DNA of 64,000 nucleotides from Exiguobacterium aurantiacum DSM 6208 (GCF_000702585.1 NZ_JNIQ01000001.1:380501-444500); one strand, 5' to 3'. Shown: positions 9,240 to 18,166, counted from the stretch's first letter. Numbers and translations are program-made. Notes: generated by a model from the letters alone, not told the origin.

Positions 9240-9566
9240 ATGAATGGCGCCTTGTTTCCCCGCACCTCGGTCGGAAAGTGGTCCATCCTGCTCATCGGCT
9301 TGTTCCTCGCCATGTACGTGCCGTTCCTGTTGCTCGATAACTTCGATACGACGTTCACATCGACATTATGGAGTGATACGACGGCACACATGCTTCGACT
9401 CAGCTACATGACCACGTTTTCGGCGCTAGGACTCGGGGCGTTCGTGACCGGTTGGTGGGCCATCCTGAAACAAAAAGAGTACGCCGTGCTCGTGTTTTTC
9501 GCCGCCGTCCTCGGTTCGGGACTGTTCGTCCTGCTCGTCATGGAACTCGTCGGGATTTTAGAGTAG
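9240..9566 (+). CDS. small membrane protein, paralog of the 1536-1847 product
   Basis: 108 aa, ATG 9240 after AAAAGAGGTG. Three hydrophobic segments (about 15-35, 55-75, 83-104) share with the first copy the order TSVGKWS, then LGLGAFVTGWW, then a charged KQKEYAVLVFF loop-and-helix. It sits between genes on the other strand with its own ribosome site and terminator, so it is probably transcribed alone. Confidence 0.75.
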   Translation: MNGALFPRTSVGKWSILLIGLFLAMYVPFLLLDNFDTTFTSTLWSDTTAHMLRLSYMTTFSALGLGAFVTGWWAILKQKEYAVLVFFAAVLGSGLFVLLVMELVGILE

Positions 9567-9595
9567 ACAAAAAGGAGCCTGGCGCTCCTTTTTGT
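9567..9595. terminator. bidirectional intrinsic terminator
   Basis: ACAAAAAGGAGC and GCTCCTTTTTGT arms between the convergent genes ending at 9566 and 9595. Confidence 0.8.
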
Positions 9596-10224
9596 TAGCC
9601 GTTCAAATAGCCATCCCAATCGTAGTCTTGGATTTCTTGAAACGTTCCTTCCTCATCCCGTTCGTATGCACAAAGCGGGGGTTGTTGGAGAATTGGTAGG
9701 ATGGAGTCATCCATATTCAACACGACTCCAATCGACACGATGAGAAAATTCTCGGTATCACTTAAATATGCATCATCCTCATACCCGCTCAAGAAAGACC
9801 ATTCTGGATCCCCTTCCTCGTCAGGCTCGTCCCGCAACATGAAATGAAACTCTTCTCGTTCCAACACGTCCGCACTGATAATCACGAACGTATCCGTATA
9901 ATAATCCCATTTATCCCCGTCTGGCTCATCATACTCGGTCTGACAAATGTGCTCCATCCCGAATGAAAGTTCTGTGCCGACTTCGATTGGTAAGTAATAT
10001 GGCTCATTGTCGAGCACACCCTCAAACTGATTGCCATGAATGGCTGTGATTTTCACCCACATCCGTTCACCCCGATAGCCATCAGACGAAGCCTCTTCGT
10101 TCGTGAAAATCAATTTTACGAAGTCACCGACTTTCAATTGACGGAGCACTTCTTCGCTCGGGATGTAAAACGTATACGGTGCAGCCTCGTGCATCTCGCG
10201 CACGTCATCTAAATACCAATTCAT
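9595..10224 (-). CDS. DUF2185 / Imm33-type domain protein
   Basis: 209 aa, acidic. The N-terminal part (KVGDFVKLIF, GERMWVKIT, GVLDNEPYYL, EHICQTEYDE) resembles the DUF2314-like segment often found before DUF2185. The C-terminal half (FVIISADVLEREEFHFMLRDEP, SGYEDDAYLSDTENFLIVSIGVVLNMDDSILPIL) matches the DUF2185 pattern. Some DUF2185/Imm33 proteins are immunity proteins of polymorphic toxin systems. No toxin gene lies beside this one, so an immunity role here is only a possibility. Confidence 0.65.
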   Translation of the reverse strand: MNWYLDDVREMHEAAPYTFYIPSEEVLRQLKVGDFVKLIFTNEEASSDGYRGERMWVKITAIHGNQFEGVLDNEPYYLPIEVGTELSFGMEHICQTEYDEPDGDKWDYYTDTFVIISADVLEREEFHFMLRDEPDEEGDPEWSFLSGYEDDAYLSDTENFLIVSIGVVLNMDDSILPILQQPPLCAYERDEEGTFQEIQDYDWDGYLNG

Positions 10225-10289
10225 CCAACCCCTCCTTGATCGTGAACGTATCCTCTAGTCAGTATAAGAGTTGCTACACACGAAAGGCA

Positions 10290-10323
10290 AAAAAGGATTT
10301 AGTCCTTGTAAGAACTAAATCCC
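10290..10323 (-). terminator. terminator after the SDR gene
   Basis: On the minus strand GGATTTAGTTC pairs with GGACTAAATCC, followed by six T. Confidence 0.75.
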
Positions 10324-10331
10324 CAATCCTA

Positions 10332-11081
10332 TTATTTCGCCGTGACGCCCCCGTCGACCGGAAGTTCGATGCCGGTGATATGGTTCGCCTCGTCTGACGC
10401 GAGGAAGAGAACGGCTGCCGCCACTTCATCGGCCTGACCGAGATGCGGCAAAGCGATTTGATTCAAGAAATGTTGTTTATAATCCGGATGCTCCATGTGC
10501 GGTGCGCTCATCGGCGTCACGATATAGCCCGGGTGCACCGAGTTCGCCCGAATGTTTTGCTTCCCATAATCCACGGCCGCTGCTTTCGTGAGAGAACGAA
10601 CCGCGCCTTTTGAAGCCGTATAGGCACCCGCACCGGCCATGCCTGTGAGCGCCGAAATCGATGAGATGTTGACAATCGAGCCGCCACCGTTCGCTTCCAT
10701 GAGCGGGATGGCATATTGCGTCCCGAGCATGACACCATCGATGTTGATCCGGTACGTCCGGGCCCAGTCTTCCTCCGTCTGTTCCAAGAACGGTTTCGCG
10801 AGGGAAATGCCGGCGTTATTAACGAGGATATCGAGCTTCCCGCATGTCGCCTGTACTTCGTCATAGACGTTCTCCCAATCCGTACGTGACGTCACGTCGT
10901 GTTGAATCGCCAGTGCCTCCCCGTCAGCTGCCCGAATCGCCTCGACGACAGTTTGCACTGCCTCTAGATTGATATCAGTCGCGACGACCGTTGCCCCTTC
11001 TTTCGCGAACAGCTTGGCCGTCGATTCGCCCATACCGCTACCTGCCCCTGTGATGACCGCAACTTTCCCTCGTAAACGCAT
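10332..11081 (-). CDS. SDR-family NAD(P)-dependent oxidoreductase
   Basis: 249 aa, standard length for a classical short-chain dehydrogenase. Cofactor motif TGAGSGMG (residues 11-18), NNAG near 90, NISSISA serine near 140, and the YTASK catalytic Tyr/Lys near 153-157 are all present. D in ATDINLE after strand 2 suggests preference for NAD(H). The substrate is not predictable. It is divergent from a TetR gene with a palindrome in the shared promoter region, so the TetR protein probably regulates both. Confidence 0.88.
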   Translation of the reverse strand: MRLRGKVAVITGAGSGMGESTAKLFAKEGATVVATDINLEAVQTVVEAIRAADGEALAIQHDVTSRTDWENVYDEVQATCGKLDILVNNAGISLAKPFLEQTEEDWARTYRINIDGVMLGTQYAIPLMEANGGGSIVNISSISALTGMAGAGAYTASKGAVRSLTKAAAVDYGKQNIRANSVHPGYIVTPMSAPHMEHPDYKQHFLNQIALPHLGQADEVAAAVLFLASDEANHITGIELPVDGGVTAK

Positions 11082-11104
11082 GTGAATATCCCCAATCTTT
11101 AATT

Positions 11105-11121
11105 TGATAGTCTAACTATCA
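11105..11121. promoter_or_regulatory. candidate TetR operator between SDR and tetR
   Basis: Perfect inverted repeat TGATAG-TCTAA-CTATCA (17 bp) lying 24 bp upstream of the SDR start and 81 bp upstream of the tetR start. Confidence 0.6.
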
Positions 11122-11202
11122 CTATATTAGTCGGTGCACATTTGAATCTCAACGAAATTGCCTGGACACGGTATAATAGCTACACAACAAAGAGGTGATC
11201 GT

Positions 11203-11829
11203 ATGAACAAACGACAACAAAACAAAGAAGAACGATTGAATCGTATCATCGAGCAAGCCGAACTCCTATTTTTAAAGGACGGTTTTGAACGGGTGCAAAT
11301 GCAGGATATCGCCGATGCGGCCGAAATCGGCGTCGCGACGCTGTTCCGCTACTTCCCTAAGAAAGACCAACTGATCGTCGCTGCGGCTGTACGCAACTTG
11401 GCCCCGACACTTGAAACATTCAAAAAATTGACGACGACACCTGGCGACGCCTACACACGACTCGAGGCAATCCTTGATTACTTGCTCGAGCAACAGATGA
11501 AACAGACGAACCATTCCCGCTTCCGTGAGGCGTTCGAAAGCTATGCCTCGTTCGTCACGAGTCCGTTACCGGACATCGACGACTATATAGAATTGCAACG
11601 TGAGATCATGAAGACGCTCGAACCGCTCATCGAAGACGGCAAGACGGACGGGTCGCTTCGAGGCAACCTCGACGTGAAAGCGACTGTCGTCACGATCATC
11701 AACGCGTTCGGGACGTTTGGCAACAATATCATCTTAAAGTCGCACATCAGCTACTTAAAAGAGGACATCGAACCGTTCATCCAGCAGCGGGTGTTAAAAG
11801 AGATGCTCCTCGCTTATGTACGGCCATAA
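11203..11829 (+). CDS. TetR/AcrR-family transcriptional regulator
   Basis: 208 aa from ATG 11203, with AGAGGTGAT ideally spaced; the longer frame from 11158 has no ribosome site. The N-terminal helix-turn-helix is clear (RIIEQAELLFLKDGFE, MQDIADAAEIGVATLFRYFPKKDQL). The C-terminal ligand domain is not diagnostic. TATAAT at 11172-11177 is a likely -10. It probably represses the divergent SDR gene and itself through the palindrome at 11105-11121. Confidence 0.88.
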   Translation: MNKRQQNKEERLNRIIEQAELLFLKDGFERVQMQDIADAAEIGVATLFRYFPKKDQLIVAAAVRNLAPTLETFKKLTTTPGDAYTRLEAILDYLLEQQMKQTNHSRFREAFESYASFVTSPLPDIDDYIELQREIMKTLEPLIEDGKTDGSLRGNLDVKATVVTIINAFGTFGNNIILKSHISYLKEDIEPFIQQRVLKEMLLAYVRP

Positions 11830-11832
11830 TAA

Positions 11833-11856
11833 AAACCCCTTCGGCTGAAGGGGTTT
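11833..11856. terminator. bidirectional terminator, tetR and VOC genes
   Basis: Arms AAACCCCTTC and GAAGGGGTTT between convergent genes. Confidence 0.85.
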
Positions 11857-12235
11857 ATTCGTGCAATTCGAGCGGCAGACCGTCCGGGTCGAAGAAGAAC
11901 GTCATCTTCTCGCCCGTGAACGTGTCACGACGAATCGGTTCCGTCGTGACGCCATGCGCACTCAGTTCTGCGACGACCGCCTCGATGTCGTCGACCTTGA
12001 AGGCGAGATGGCGCAGCCCGCACGCCTCAGGGAAGCTCGGTCGCTTCGGGCTATCCGGTTTGATGAACAGTTCGAGCTCATTGGCACCAAGATGCAAGTC
12101 GATCTTATGGTCGCCTTTATCCGGTCGATGATGTTCGCGGATGACGTCGAATCCGAGGATGTCGACATAGAACCGTTTCGCCTGTTCATAGTTCGTGGCG
12201 ATAATCGCCACGTGATGGATGGTATGTAGCTTCAT
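11855..12235 (-). CDS. VOC-family (YaeR-like, glyoxalase I fold) metalloprotein
   Basis: 126 aa from ATG 12235, with GGGGGATG upstream. Single VOC domain: HHVAIIATNYEQAKRFYVDILGF, ELFIKPDSPKRPSFPEACGLRHLAFKVDDIE, and FFFDPDGLPLELHE. This pattern, with metal-ligand His and Glu positions and the P-E-A-C-G-L-R-H-L-A-F stretch, is that of the YaeR/SMU1112c group. Activity is unproven in that group. The start lies about 20 nt after a terminator hairpin, so expression may depend on attenuation in the leader (12253-12405). Confidence 0.82.
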   Translation of the reverse strand: MKLHTIHHVAIIATNYEQAKRFYVDILGFDVIREHHRPDKGDHKIDLHLGANELELFIKPDSPKRPSFPEACGLRHLAFKVDDIEAVVAELSAHGVTTEPIRRDTFTGEKMTFFFDPDGLPLELHE

Positions 12236-12252
12236 AGTCATCCCCCATATAC

Positions 12253-12405
12253 AAAAAATGAGCACCTCTCACTAGAGGTGCTCTCGAAAAGTCTACCGCG
12301 TCGAACCACGCTCCACAACGTGCTCCTAAAAGGAATGTCCGCCGTCTTACATAGACCAGCTCATCGCATGTACTCAACAATAACCGTTTCCGCGCGCCGC
12401 GTCAA
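12253..12405 (-). promoter_or_regulatory. promoter plus terminated leader or small RNA upstream of the VOC gene
   Basis: On the minus strand TTGACG (12405-12400), a 17-bp spacer and TATTGT (12382-12377) predict a start near 12370. The transcript would run to a strong terminator (arms GAGCACCTCT and AGAGGTGCTC, then six T, ending near 12253). The VOC ribosome site follows within about 10 nt. An upstream GAGCAC repeats the 5' arm of the terminator and could compete for pairing. This can be a cis attenuator or a free RNA of about 120 nt. No known riboswitch class was recognised. Confidence 0.5.
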
Positions 12406-12423
12406 TCTTTTGTTTGATGCGGG

Positions 12424-12451
12424 TTGACATCTTTCTAAAAATTAGGATAAT
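12424..12451 (+). promoter_or_regulatory. htpG promoter
   Basis: TTGACA at 12424-12429, a 16-bp spacer and GATAAT at 12446-12451. The CIRCE operator begins 8 bp after the -10. Confidence 0.75.
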
Positions 12452-12459
12452 CAATAGTG

Positions 12460-12486
12460 TTAGCACTCTTATATACAGAGTGCCAA
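12460..12486 (+). promoter_or_regulatory. CIRCE operator (HrcA binding site)
   Basis: TTAGCACTC, nine bases, then GAGTGCCAA: 8 of 9 pairs of the CIRCE consensus with the canonical N9 gap. It covers the expected transcription start of htpG, so HrcA repression is the likely control. Confidence 0.9.
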
Positions 12487-12512
12487 AATCGAACGCATAA
12501 AGGAGAACGATC

Positions 12513-14381
12513 ATGACAAAAAAACAGTTTCAAGCCGAATCGAAACGAATTTTAGAGTTGATGGTCCACTCAATCTATACGCATAAGGACATCTTCCTCC
12601 GTGAGCTCATCTCGAACGCGAGTGACGCCATCGACAAGATGTATTACCGCGCCCTCTCGGACGAGGCACTCGACTTCAACAAGGACGACTACTTCGTCAA
12701 AGTCGAGCTCGACAAAGACGCCCGGACGATCACCATCCGCGACACAGGAATCGGGATGACGGCGGAAGAACTCGAGTCGAACCTCGGGATCATCGCCAAG
12801 AGCGGCTCGCTCGCGATGAAACAGGCAACGAAAATGGAAGAAGACCATAGCCTCATCGGCCAGTTCGGGGTCGGTTTCTACTCAGCGTTCATGGTCGCCG
12901 ACCGCGTGACGGTACGCACTCGCTCGGTCGACAGCGATCAAGGCTACTTGTGGGAATCAGAAGGCACGGACGGCTATACGATCGAGCCGACGGACAAGTC
13001 CGACGTCGGGACCGAAATCACGTTACACGTGAAAGCCGACACGGACGACGAGACGTATTCGACGTTCCTCGAAGAATACGAGATTCGTTCGCTCATCAAG
13101 AAACACTCGGATTTCATCCGTTACCCGATCAAGCTCGACGTGACGAAACACCGTCAAAAAGACGGCTCGGAAGAATACGAAGATTACGTCGAAGAAGAGA
13201 CGGTCAACAGCATGGTGCCGATTTGGCGCAAACGGAAGAGCGAGCTTTCGGACGAGGACTACAAGGCGTTCTATCATGAGAAGCGCTACGGTTTCGACGA
13301 GCCGCTCAAGCACCTCCACTTGAACGTCGACGGCACAATCCGGTACCAGTCGATCCTCTACATCCCCTCGACGGTTCCGTTCGACTATTACACGAAAGAG
13401 TTCGAGAAAGGGCTCGAGCTGTATTCGAACGGCGTCTTGATCATGGAGAAGTCGCCTGATCTGCTCCCGGACTATTTCGGTTTCGTCAAAGGGATGGTCG
13501 ACTCGGAAGACTTATCGCTCAACATTTCCCGGGAGATGCTCCAGCAAGACCGCCAGCTACGCGTCATCGCCAAGAACGTGAAGTCGAAAATCAAAGGCAT
13601 GCTCGAGAAGATGCTCCGTGACGAGCGTGAGGACTACGAGAAGTTCTTCGAATCGTTCGGCCGTCAAATCAAGTTCGGCGTCTACGACCAGTTCGGGGCC
13701 GCCAAAGATGAGTTGAAAGACCTGCTCTTGTTCCACTCGTCGAACGAGAAGAAGCTCGTCACGCTCAATGAGTACGTCGCGCGTATGAAAGAAGACCAGA
13801 AGTACATCTACTACGCGACAGGTGAATCGATTCACCGCATCGACCTCTTACCGCAAGCGGAACGCTTGAAAGAAGAAGGGTTCGAGATCCTCTACTTCAC
13901 AGAAGAGATCGACGAGTTCGCCATCAAGATGCTCCAGTCGTATGACGACAAAGAGTTCAAATCGATCGCGAGCGGTGACCTCGGTCTCGATGATGCCGAG
14001 GCCAAATCACTGAACGACGACAACAAAGACTTGTTCGCCTTCATGAAGCAGGAACTCGGCGACCGCGTCAAAGAAGTGCGCGCGTCGACACGACTCAAGT
14101 CGCACCCGGTCTGCTTGACGGTTGCCGGTGACGTCTCGATCGAGATGGAGAAGATTTTGAACGCGATGCCAAACGGCGGCGGCATGAAAGCCGAGAAAGT
14201 ACTCGAAGTGAACGCCGACCACGCCATTTTCCAGACGTTACAGCGCGTCTACAAAGAGGACGAGGCGAAGGCGAAACAGTATACCGATTTGCTTTATCAA
14301 CAAGCGCTCCTCATCGAAGGGCTGCCGATTGAAGACCCGGTCGCCTATTCGAACGCGGTATGTGCGTTGATGGCGGAATAA
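12513..14381 (+). CDS. htpG: HSP90-family chaperone HtpG
   Basis: 622 aa, full length for bacterial Hsp90. Start ATG 12513 follows AAAGGAGAAC. The N-terminal GHKL ATPase domain shows [15 protein letters not shown], the [12 protein letters not shown]-binding motif and [14 protein letters not shown]. The middle domain has [16 protein letters not shown], and the C-terminal dimerisation domain ends the protein. It acts in the cytosol in ATP-driven folding under stress. It is monocistronic with a CIRCE-controlled promoter and a strong terminator. Confidence 0.96.
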   Translation: MTKKQFQAESKRILELMVHSIYTHKDIFLRELISNASDAIDKMYYRALSDEALDFNKDDYFVKVELDKDARTITIRDTGIGMTAEELESNLGIIAKSGSLAMKQATKMEEDHSLIGQFGVGFYSAFMVADRVTVRTRSVDSDQGYLWESEGTDGYTIEPTDKSDVGTEITLHVKADTDDETYSTFLEEYEIRSLIKKHSDFIRYPIKLDVTKHRQKDGSEEYEDYVEEETVNSMVPIWRKRKSELSDEDYKAFYHEKRYGFDEPLKHLHLNVDGTIRYQSILYIPSTVPFDYYTKEFEKGLELYSNGVLIMEKSPDLLPDYFGFVKGMVDSEDLSLNISREMLQQDRQLRVIAKNVKSKIKGMLEKMLRDEREDYEKFFESFGRQIKFGVYDQFGAAKDELKDLLLFHSSNEKKLVTLNEYVARMKEDQKYIYYATGESIHRIDLLPQAERLKEEGFEILYFTEEIDEFAIKMLQSYDDKEFKSIASGDLGLDDAEAKSLNDDNKDLFAFMKQELGDRVKEVRASTRLKSHPVCLTVAGDVSIEMEKILNAMPNGGGMKAEKVLEVNADHAIFQTLQRVYKEDEAKAKQYTDLLYQQALLIEGLPIEDPVAYSNAVCALMAE

Positions 14382-14384
14382 GTG

Positions 14385-14412
14385 AAAGACAGAGGGCGAC
14401 CTCTGTCTTTTT
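14385..14412 (+). terminator. htpG terminator
   Basis: Arms AAAGACAGAG and CTCTGTCTTT followed by T residues. It may also serve the convergent HNH gene. Confidence 0.85.
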
Positions 14413-14415
14413 CGT

Positions 14416-15102
14416 TTATCTGTTGTTCATCAGCTTCCGTAGCTGATCTGGTAACAATACTTGTTCAGCTCTACGGTGAATCATCCGATGACAGTTAGAA
14501 CAGACTGGCACCAAATCTGTTTCAGCATCAACTCTCATAGGCTCATTTAAAGTACTCAACGGTTTCAAATGATGAATTTCAATATAATCTCTGCCACGTT
14601 CACCATATACCGCTTCAAAATTAAAGTTACATACGATGCAATTCACACCATGAATTTCGATGGCTCTTTTCCGATTCAAGGCATCGCGTTCATACCTTTT
14701 CCCATAGTAATATTTTTCTCTGCCCTCATAAACAACCTTTCCTTCCTCTATTTCTTCCGCCCTTAAATCTTCTAGCGCTTTATATTCGCCTATATCAATA
14801 GCTGATAAAACAGCCAAAATAGTTTCAAAGCCTTCTTGGCCCTTTAACTCTTCAATCATTTCCTCTAATGAAAATCCCTTGAATAATGATTGAAATGGCT
14901 TCTTTAAGCCTAAGTAATGCAGAATTCCCATAGATTGATAGCCCTTCGATTTTTCAGAGTCCAAACCCAAAAATCTTTCATCCATCTCTCTATGCGTTAA
15001 TCCATCCATCAAATGCCCCACTACCGTTTGATATCTTTCCAAGTCACTGTATTGCCTAAACTCCCGATCTCGTCCACTAGGTTGTAAGGGTGGTAGATAC
15101 AT
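14416..15102 (-). CDS. HNH endonuclease
   Basis: 228 aa from ATG 15102, with an AGGA site; GTG 15111 is the alternative. The C-terminal HNH domain is clear: CIVCNFNFEAVYG, EIHHLKPLS, then DLVPVCSNCHRMIH, with two Cys pairs for a structural zinc. The N-terminal 100 residues are not recognised. It lies next to the methyltransferase on the same strand, 158 bp downstream and after a terminator-like hairpin. It may be an accessory nuclease of the restriction island (McrA-like, or an independent nuclease). Confidence 0.82.
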   Translation of the reverse strand: MYLPPLQPSGRDREFRQYSDLERYQTVVGHLMDGLTHREMDERFLGLDSEKSKGYQSMGILHYLGLKKPFQSLFKGFSLEEMIEELKGQEGFETILAVLSAIDIGEYKALEDLRAEEIEEGKVVYEGREKYYYGKRYERDALNRKRAIEIHGVNCIVCNFNFEAVYGERGRDYIEIHHLKPLSTLNEPMRVDAETDLVPVCSNCHRMIHRRAEQVLLPDQLRKLMNNR

Positions 15103-15178
15103 CAATGTCACATCCTATGTTTATGGTTTTGTTTCAAACTACTAATTTACACTTTTTACCTTTTCAGTGAACACAAAA

Positions 15179-15256
15179 AATCTCTATCCACGAAAATGAC
15201 TATCATAATAGAATTCAAAAGTGAATTCTAAAAGTCCTCTTTCATAGATAGAGATT
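15179..15256 (-). terminator. large hairpin after the methyltransferase gene
   Basis: Minus strand AATCTCTATC pairs with GATAGAGATT, followed by TTTT. An inner stem AGAATTCA/TGAATTCT sits inside the loop, so the whole 78 bp can fold as one branched terminator. Confidence 0.65.
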
Positions 15257-15260
15257 ATGA

Positions 15261-16595
15261 TTATTTGAAATTATTGTACGTACCCAACAACTGCATCTGA
15301 ATCGCTTCCTGCAAGATGTTCTGGTCATCCTCTTGCTCGTGAACCTCTGCGATTCGATGGCTCATCCGCTCAATCAAGCCAACGACGAGGGCGTTCCCCA
15401 TCGTGAAGTAACGTTTGCGGTCGGTCATCGTAGCCGTCCAACCGTATGGGAATCCGTTCAATCCCTCACACTCCTCAGGGCGCAAGTAACGAAGCTTCTT
15501 CGTCTGTGGGTCCTCGATGACATGGCTCGAACGGTTACAAGTGCCTTCGCTCGTCAACATCGTACGACCCGGAAGGTCAAGCGAGTCCGGATACGACATG
15601 CCGCCTTCCGCATACACGTACACGTGACCGCTCGCCGAGGTCCGCTCGATTTTCTTTGGTCCTTTCAAGTACGCGAGCTCTTCCTGCTCGTTCCGACCCG
15701 ACTTCTTAATCGTATCGGTGTCCAAGTAGTACTGCTCCGGCGCAGGGCCGAACTGCTCATATACCTCTTGGACCACATCACCGAGCGTCTTCGGCACTTC
15801 TCGTTTCGGTAACGTCTCGATCGTAGTCACCTGGTCGCCCGACATGATTCCCGAGTTCCGGTATGTGGCCGAGAACATGTCAGAAATCTCGACGATATCT
15901 TTCGGCAGTTCGAACTGCGAGCCCGGGTGTTTCTCGCTCGTCAGTTCATGGACCGGGAACGCCGGTGCAAAGAAGCCTGACTCGAGCAACCATTTTTCAG
16001 GATCGGCTTGTCGTGCACGCTCCGAATGATTCAAATCGGTCCGGGTCGCAAAGATGAAGATACGGCGACGGCGTTGCGCGAACCCATAGTCGGCGGCATT
16101 GATGACGCGCCACTCGACCGTATAGCCTTGGTCGGCGAACGCACGGAGCATGACGCTGAAGTCACGTCCCCGTTGCTTGGCAGGCGACTTCATGAGGCGA
16201 TCGACGTTCTCGAGCAACACGTAAGGCGGTTTCTCTTGTTCGATGATGTTCATGATTTCCCAGAACAAGACGCCTTTCTTCCCTTGAATCCCTTGTTCGT
16301 TTTTGAGACTGCGAGACACGCTATAGTCTTGGCAAGGGAAGCCGCCGACCAACAAGTGGTGTGGACCCGCCTCCATCCATGACAGGGCAATATCTTCGTT
16401 CAAATGTTTGCCGCGGCCCTTGAACCGTTCCGCGTAGCAATCGAAGGCCGGTTGACTCTTCGTCGCCGGTTCCCATTGATTGCCCCAAACCACATCGAAT
16501 TTGTCCGATGTAGGCTCGGCATTCACGTCTTTTATTCCTTCAAGTGCGATGCGGAAACCTCCTACACCAGCAAATAACTCAACTACTTTAATCAA
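15261..16595 (-). CDS. DNA (cytosine-5) methyltransferase
   Basis: 444 aa from TTG 16595 (AAGGGTG upstream); GTG 16604 is an alternative. All core C5-MTase motifs are visible: I (VVELFAGVGGFRIAL), IV (GFPCQDYSV, catalytic Cys), VI (ENVDRL), VIII (AQRRRRIFIFAT) and X (MGNALVVGLIERM). RPEECEGLNGFPYGWT precedes motif X. It is divergent from a Sau3AI/MutH-type endonuclease with about 180 bp between. By analogy with M.Sau3AI it should modify the cytosine of GATC; this target is inferred from the partner. Confidence 0.9.
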   Translation of the reverse strand: MIKVVELFAGVGGFRIALEGIKDVNAEPTSDKFDVVWGNQWEPATKSQPAFDCYAERFKGRGKHLNEDIALSWMEAGPHHLLVGGFPCQDYSVSRSLKNEQGIQGKKGVLFWEIMNIIEQEKPPYVLLENVDRLMKSPAKQRGRDFSVMLRAFADQGYTVEWRVINAADYGFAQRRRRIFIFATRTDLNHSERARQADPEKWLLESGFFAPAFPVHELTSEKHPGSQFELPKDIVEISDMFSATYRNSGIMSGDQVTTIETLPKREVPKTLGDVVQEVYEQFGPAPEQYYLDTDTIKKSGRNEQEELAYLKGPKKIERTSASGHVYVYAEGGMSYPDSLDLPGRTMLTSEGTCNRSSHVIEDPQTKKLRYLRPEECEGLNGFPYGWTATMTDRKRYFTMGNALVVGLIERMSHRIAEVHEQEDDQNILQEAIQMQLLGTYNNFK

Positions 16596-16774
16596 TGGGA
16601 ACACCCTTTCGCATTTTCTATCTTAAACTTAATGTATTTTTAGTATTTTCTCAATGAAAACAGTTTACCACCTATGCAAAAAAGGATCAACCCTTCTCTT
16701 TTTATTTTATGATTAGGAAATTAAAAACATTTTATAGTAAAATGTTAATCATAACCAATAATGGAGGGATAGTC

Positions 16775-18109
16775 TTGTTGGAATTCAACTCTATAAATGA
16801 ACTTTTACGTAAAACAGATGAAATTGTGGGTAAAACATTCGGAGAATTAGACACAGAGGGGTATTTTGAAAAATATAAGCACGACAAAGGTATTTTCGGC
16901 AAAATAGTTGAAACCGGCTTTTATGGATACCCTAATAATAATAGAGCGGAGGCCGATTTTGACAAGTTAGGGATAGAACTAAAAGTATCTGGCTTCGTGA
17001 CTACAAAAAAAGGTCTTTGGTCTGCTAAAGAACGAATTTCTCTATCTCAAATCAATTTCCACAAAATTGTAAATGAAGATTTTAAGTTCAGCTCCTTGAT
17101 TTCAAAAAACAGAAAAATTTTATTCATTTGGTATGAATATGTAGAAAATGGAGACCCGAGAGAATTTATTATAAAAGACTATCAACTATACGACATGACT
17201 GGAATTGAGCCTTTAATAGAAAACGATTATCAAATAATCCGACAAACCGTGAGAGATGGATTGGCACATAAATTATCTGAAGGAGATAGTGTCATCCTAG
17301 GCGCCGCAACTAAAGGCGGAGCCGGACAAACTCAAACCCAACCTTTTTCTGAAATTAGAGCAAAAACTCGGGCATTCTCAATTAAAAATTCATTTATAAA
17401 AGGAGTTCTTAGAGAACACCGATTAAATTACAACGTCTCCTTACCAGTTGAGCTGACTCCAGAAGAGTGGCTATGGAACAAATTCAAAAAATACAAGGGT
17501 ATCACTCAAAGCGAGTTACTGAAGCAACTAGATCCACAGTCTTCTAAAGAGAAGCCTCAATACAACATCGGAAATATGATTCAACGACGCATCATCGGTA
17601 CGGAATTCGATTTGGAAAAGAATGAACTATTTAGTAAGCTAACATATGAGATTAAGACTACCCCAATAAATGAATCTTATTTCCCTATTGAAAAACCTAC
17701 ATTTAAGCCTCTACAAAAAGATGAGTTTCTAGACAATTGGGACACATCCGATTGGAAAACTTTTTTTGAAGAGAGTACGTTTTTTTATTTGGGTTACTTA
17801 GAGGATTCGAAGAATAAAGGAAATGGTCATAGAAAGCTACACTGTTTATTCAAAGTCACTTTCACCCCGGAAGAAGTGGATGAGTTCAGTAAAACTTATA
17901 ATGATATCAAAAATGCTGTCACCTTCAATGATGTAAACTTACTCCCTACCGCCACAAAATATCCTAACAGATCTCTTGTAGTATCTACAAAAGGTTCTGG
18001 AGGAGATAAATGCTATCATCAATTTATGTATGGTGAAAAAAAAGTATGCTTTATGTTCAACAAAGAATTTATTTATAAAAAGTTTATGGAAGGACCCATT
18101 TTTAAATAG
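16775..18109 (+). CDS. Sau3AI/MutH-family type II restriction endonuclease
   Basis: 444 aa from TTG 16775, six nt after GGAGGG; upstream ATG codons lack ribosome sites. The N-terminal half has the MutH/Sau3AI fold: LRKTDEIVGKTFGEL, KGIFGKIVETGFYGYPNN, and EADFDKLGIELKVSGF, with Asp, Glu and Lys of the DxnExK catalytic centre. The C-terminal half is a second MutH-like copy (GITQSELLKQL, TEFDLEKNELFSKLTYEIKTTPI) and probably serves allosteric DNA binding as in Sau3AI. Expected target is GATC, from family knowledge. The gene is much more AT-rich than the flanks, suggesting recent transfer. Confidence 0.88.
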   Translation: MLEFNSINELLRKTDEIVGKTFGELDTEGYFEKYKHDKGIFGKIVETGFYGYPNNNRAEADFDKLGIELKVSGFVTTKKGLWSAKERISLSQINFHKIVNEDFKFSSLISKNRKILFIWYEYVENGDPREFIIKDYQLYDMTGIEPLIENDYQIIRQTVRDGLAHKLSEGDSVILGAATKGGAGQTQTQPFSEIRAKTRAFSIKNSFIKGVLREHRLNYNVSLPVELTPEEWLWNKFKKYKGITQSELLKQLDPQSSKEKPQYNIGNMIQRRIIGTEFDLEKNELFSKLTYEIKTTPINESYFPIEKPTFKPLQKDEFLDNWDTSDWKTFFEESTFFYLGYLEDSKNKGNGHRKLHCLFKVTFTPEEVDEFSKTYNDIKNAVTFNDVNLLPTATKYPNRSLVVSTKGSGGDKCYHQFMYGEKKVCFMFNKEFIYKKFMEGPIFK

Positions 18110-18121
18110 ATAGAGTAAAAG

Positions 18122-18166
18122 CCTAATGGACATATCCCCTTCAGATTCGGGAATATGTCCATTAGG
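18122..18166 (+). promoter_or_regulatory. long hairpin overlapping the vsr ribosome site
   Basis: CCTAATGGACATAT and ATATGTCCATTAGG arms (about 17 of 18 bp paired) between the endonuclease stop and vsr. No T-run follows, so it is not a standard terminator on the plus strand. The 3' arm ends at the GGGAGGTG ribosome site, so it could limit vsr translation or block read-through. Confidence 0.6.
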
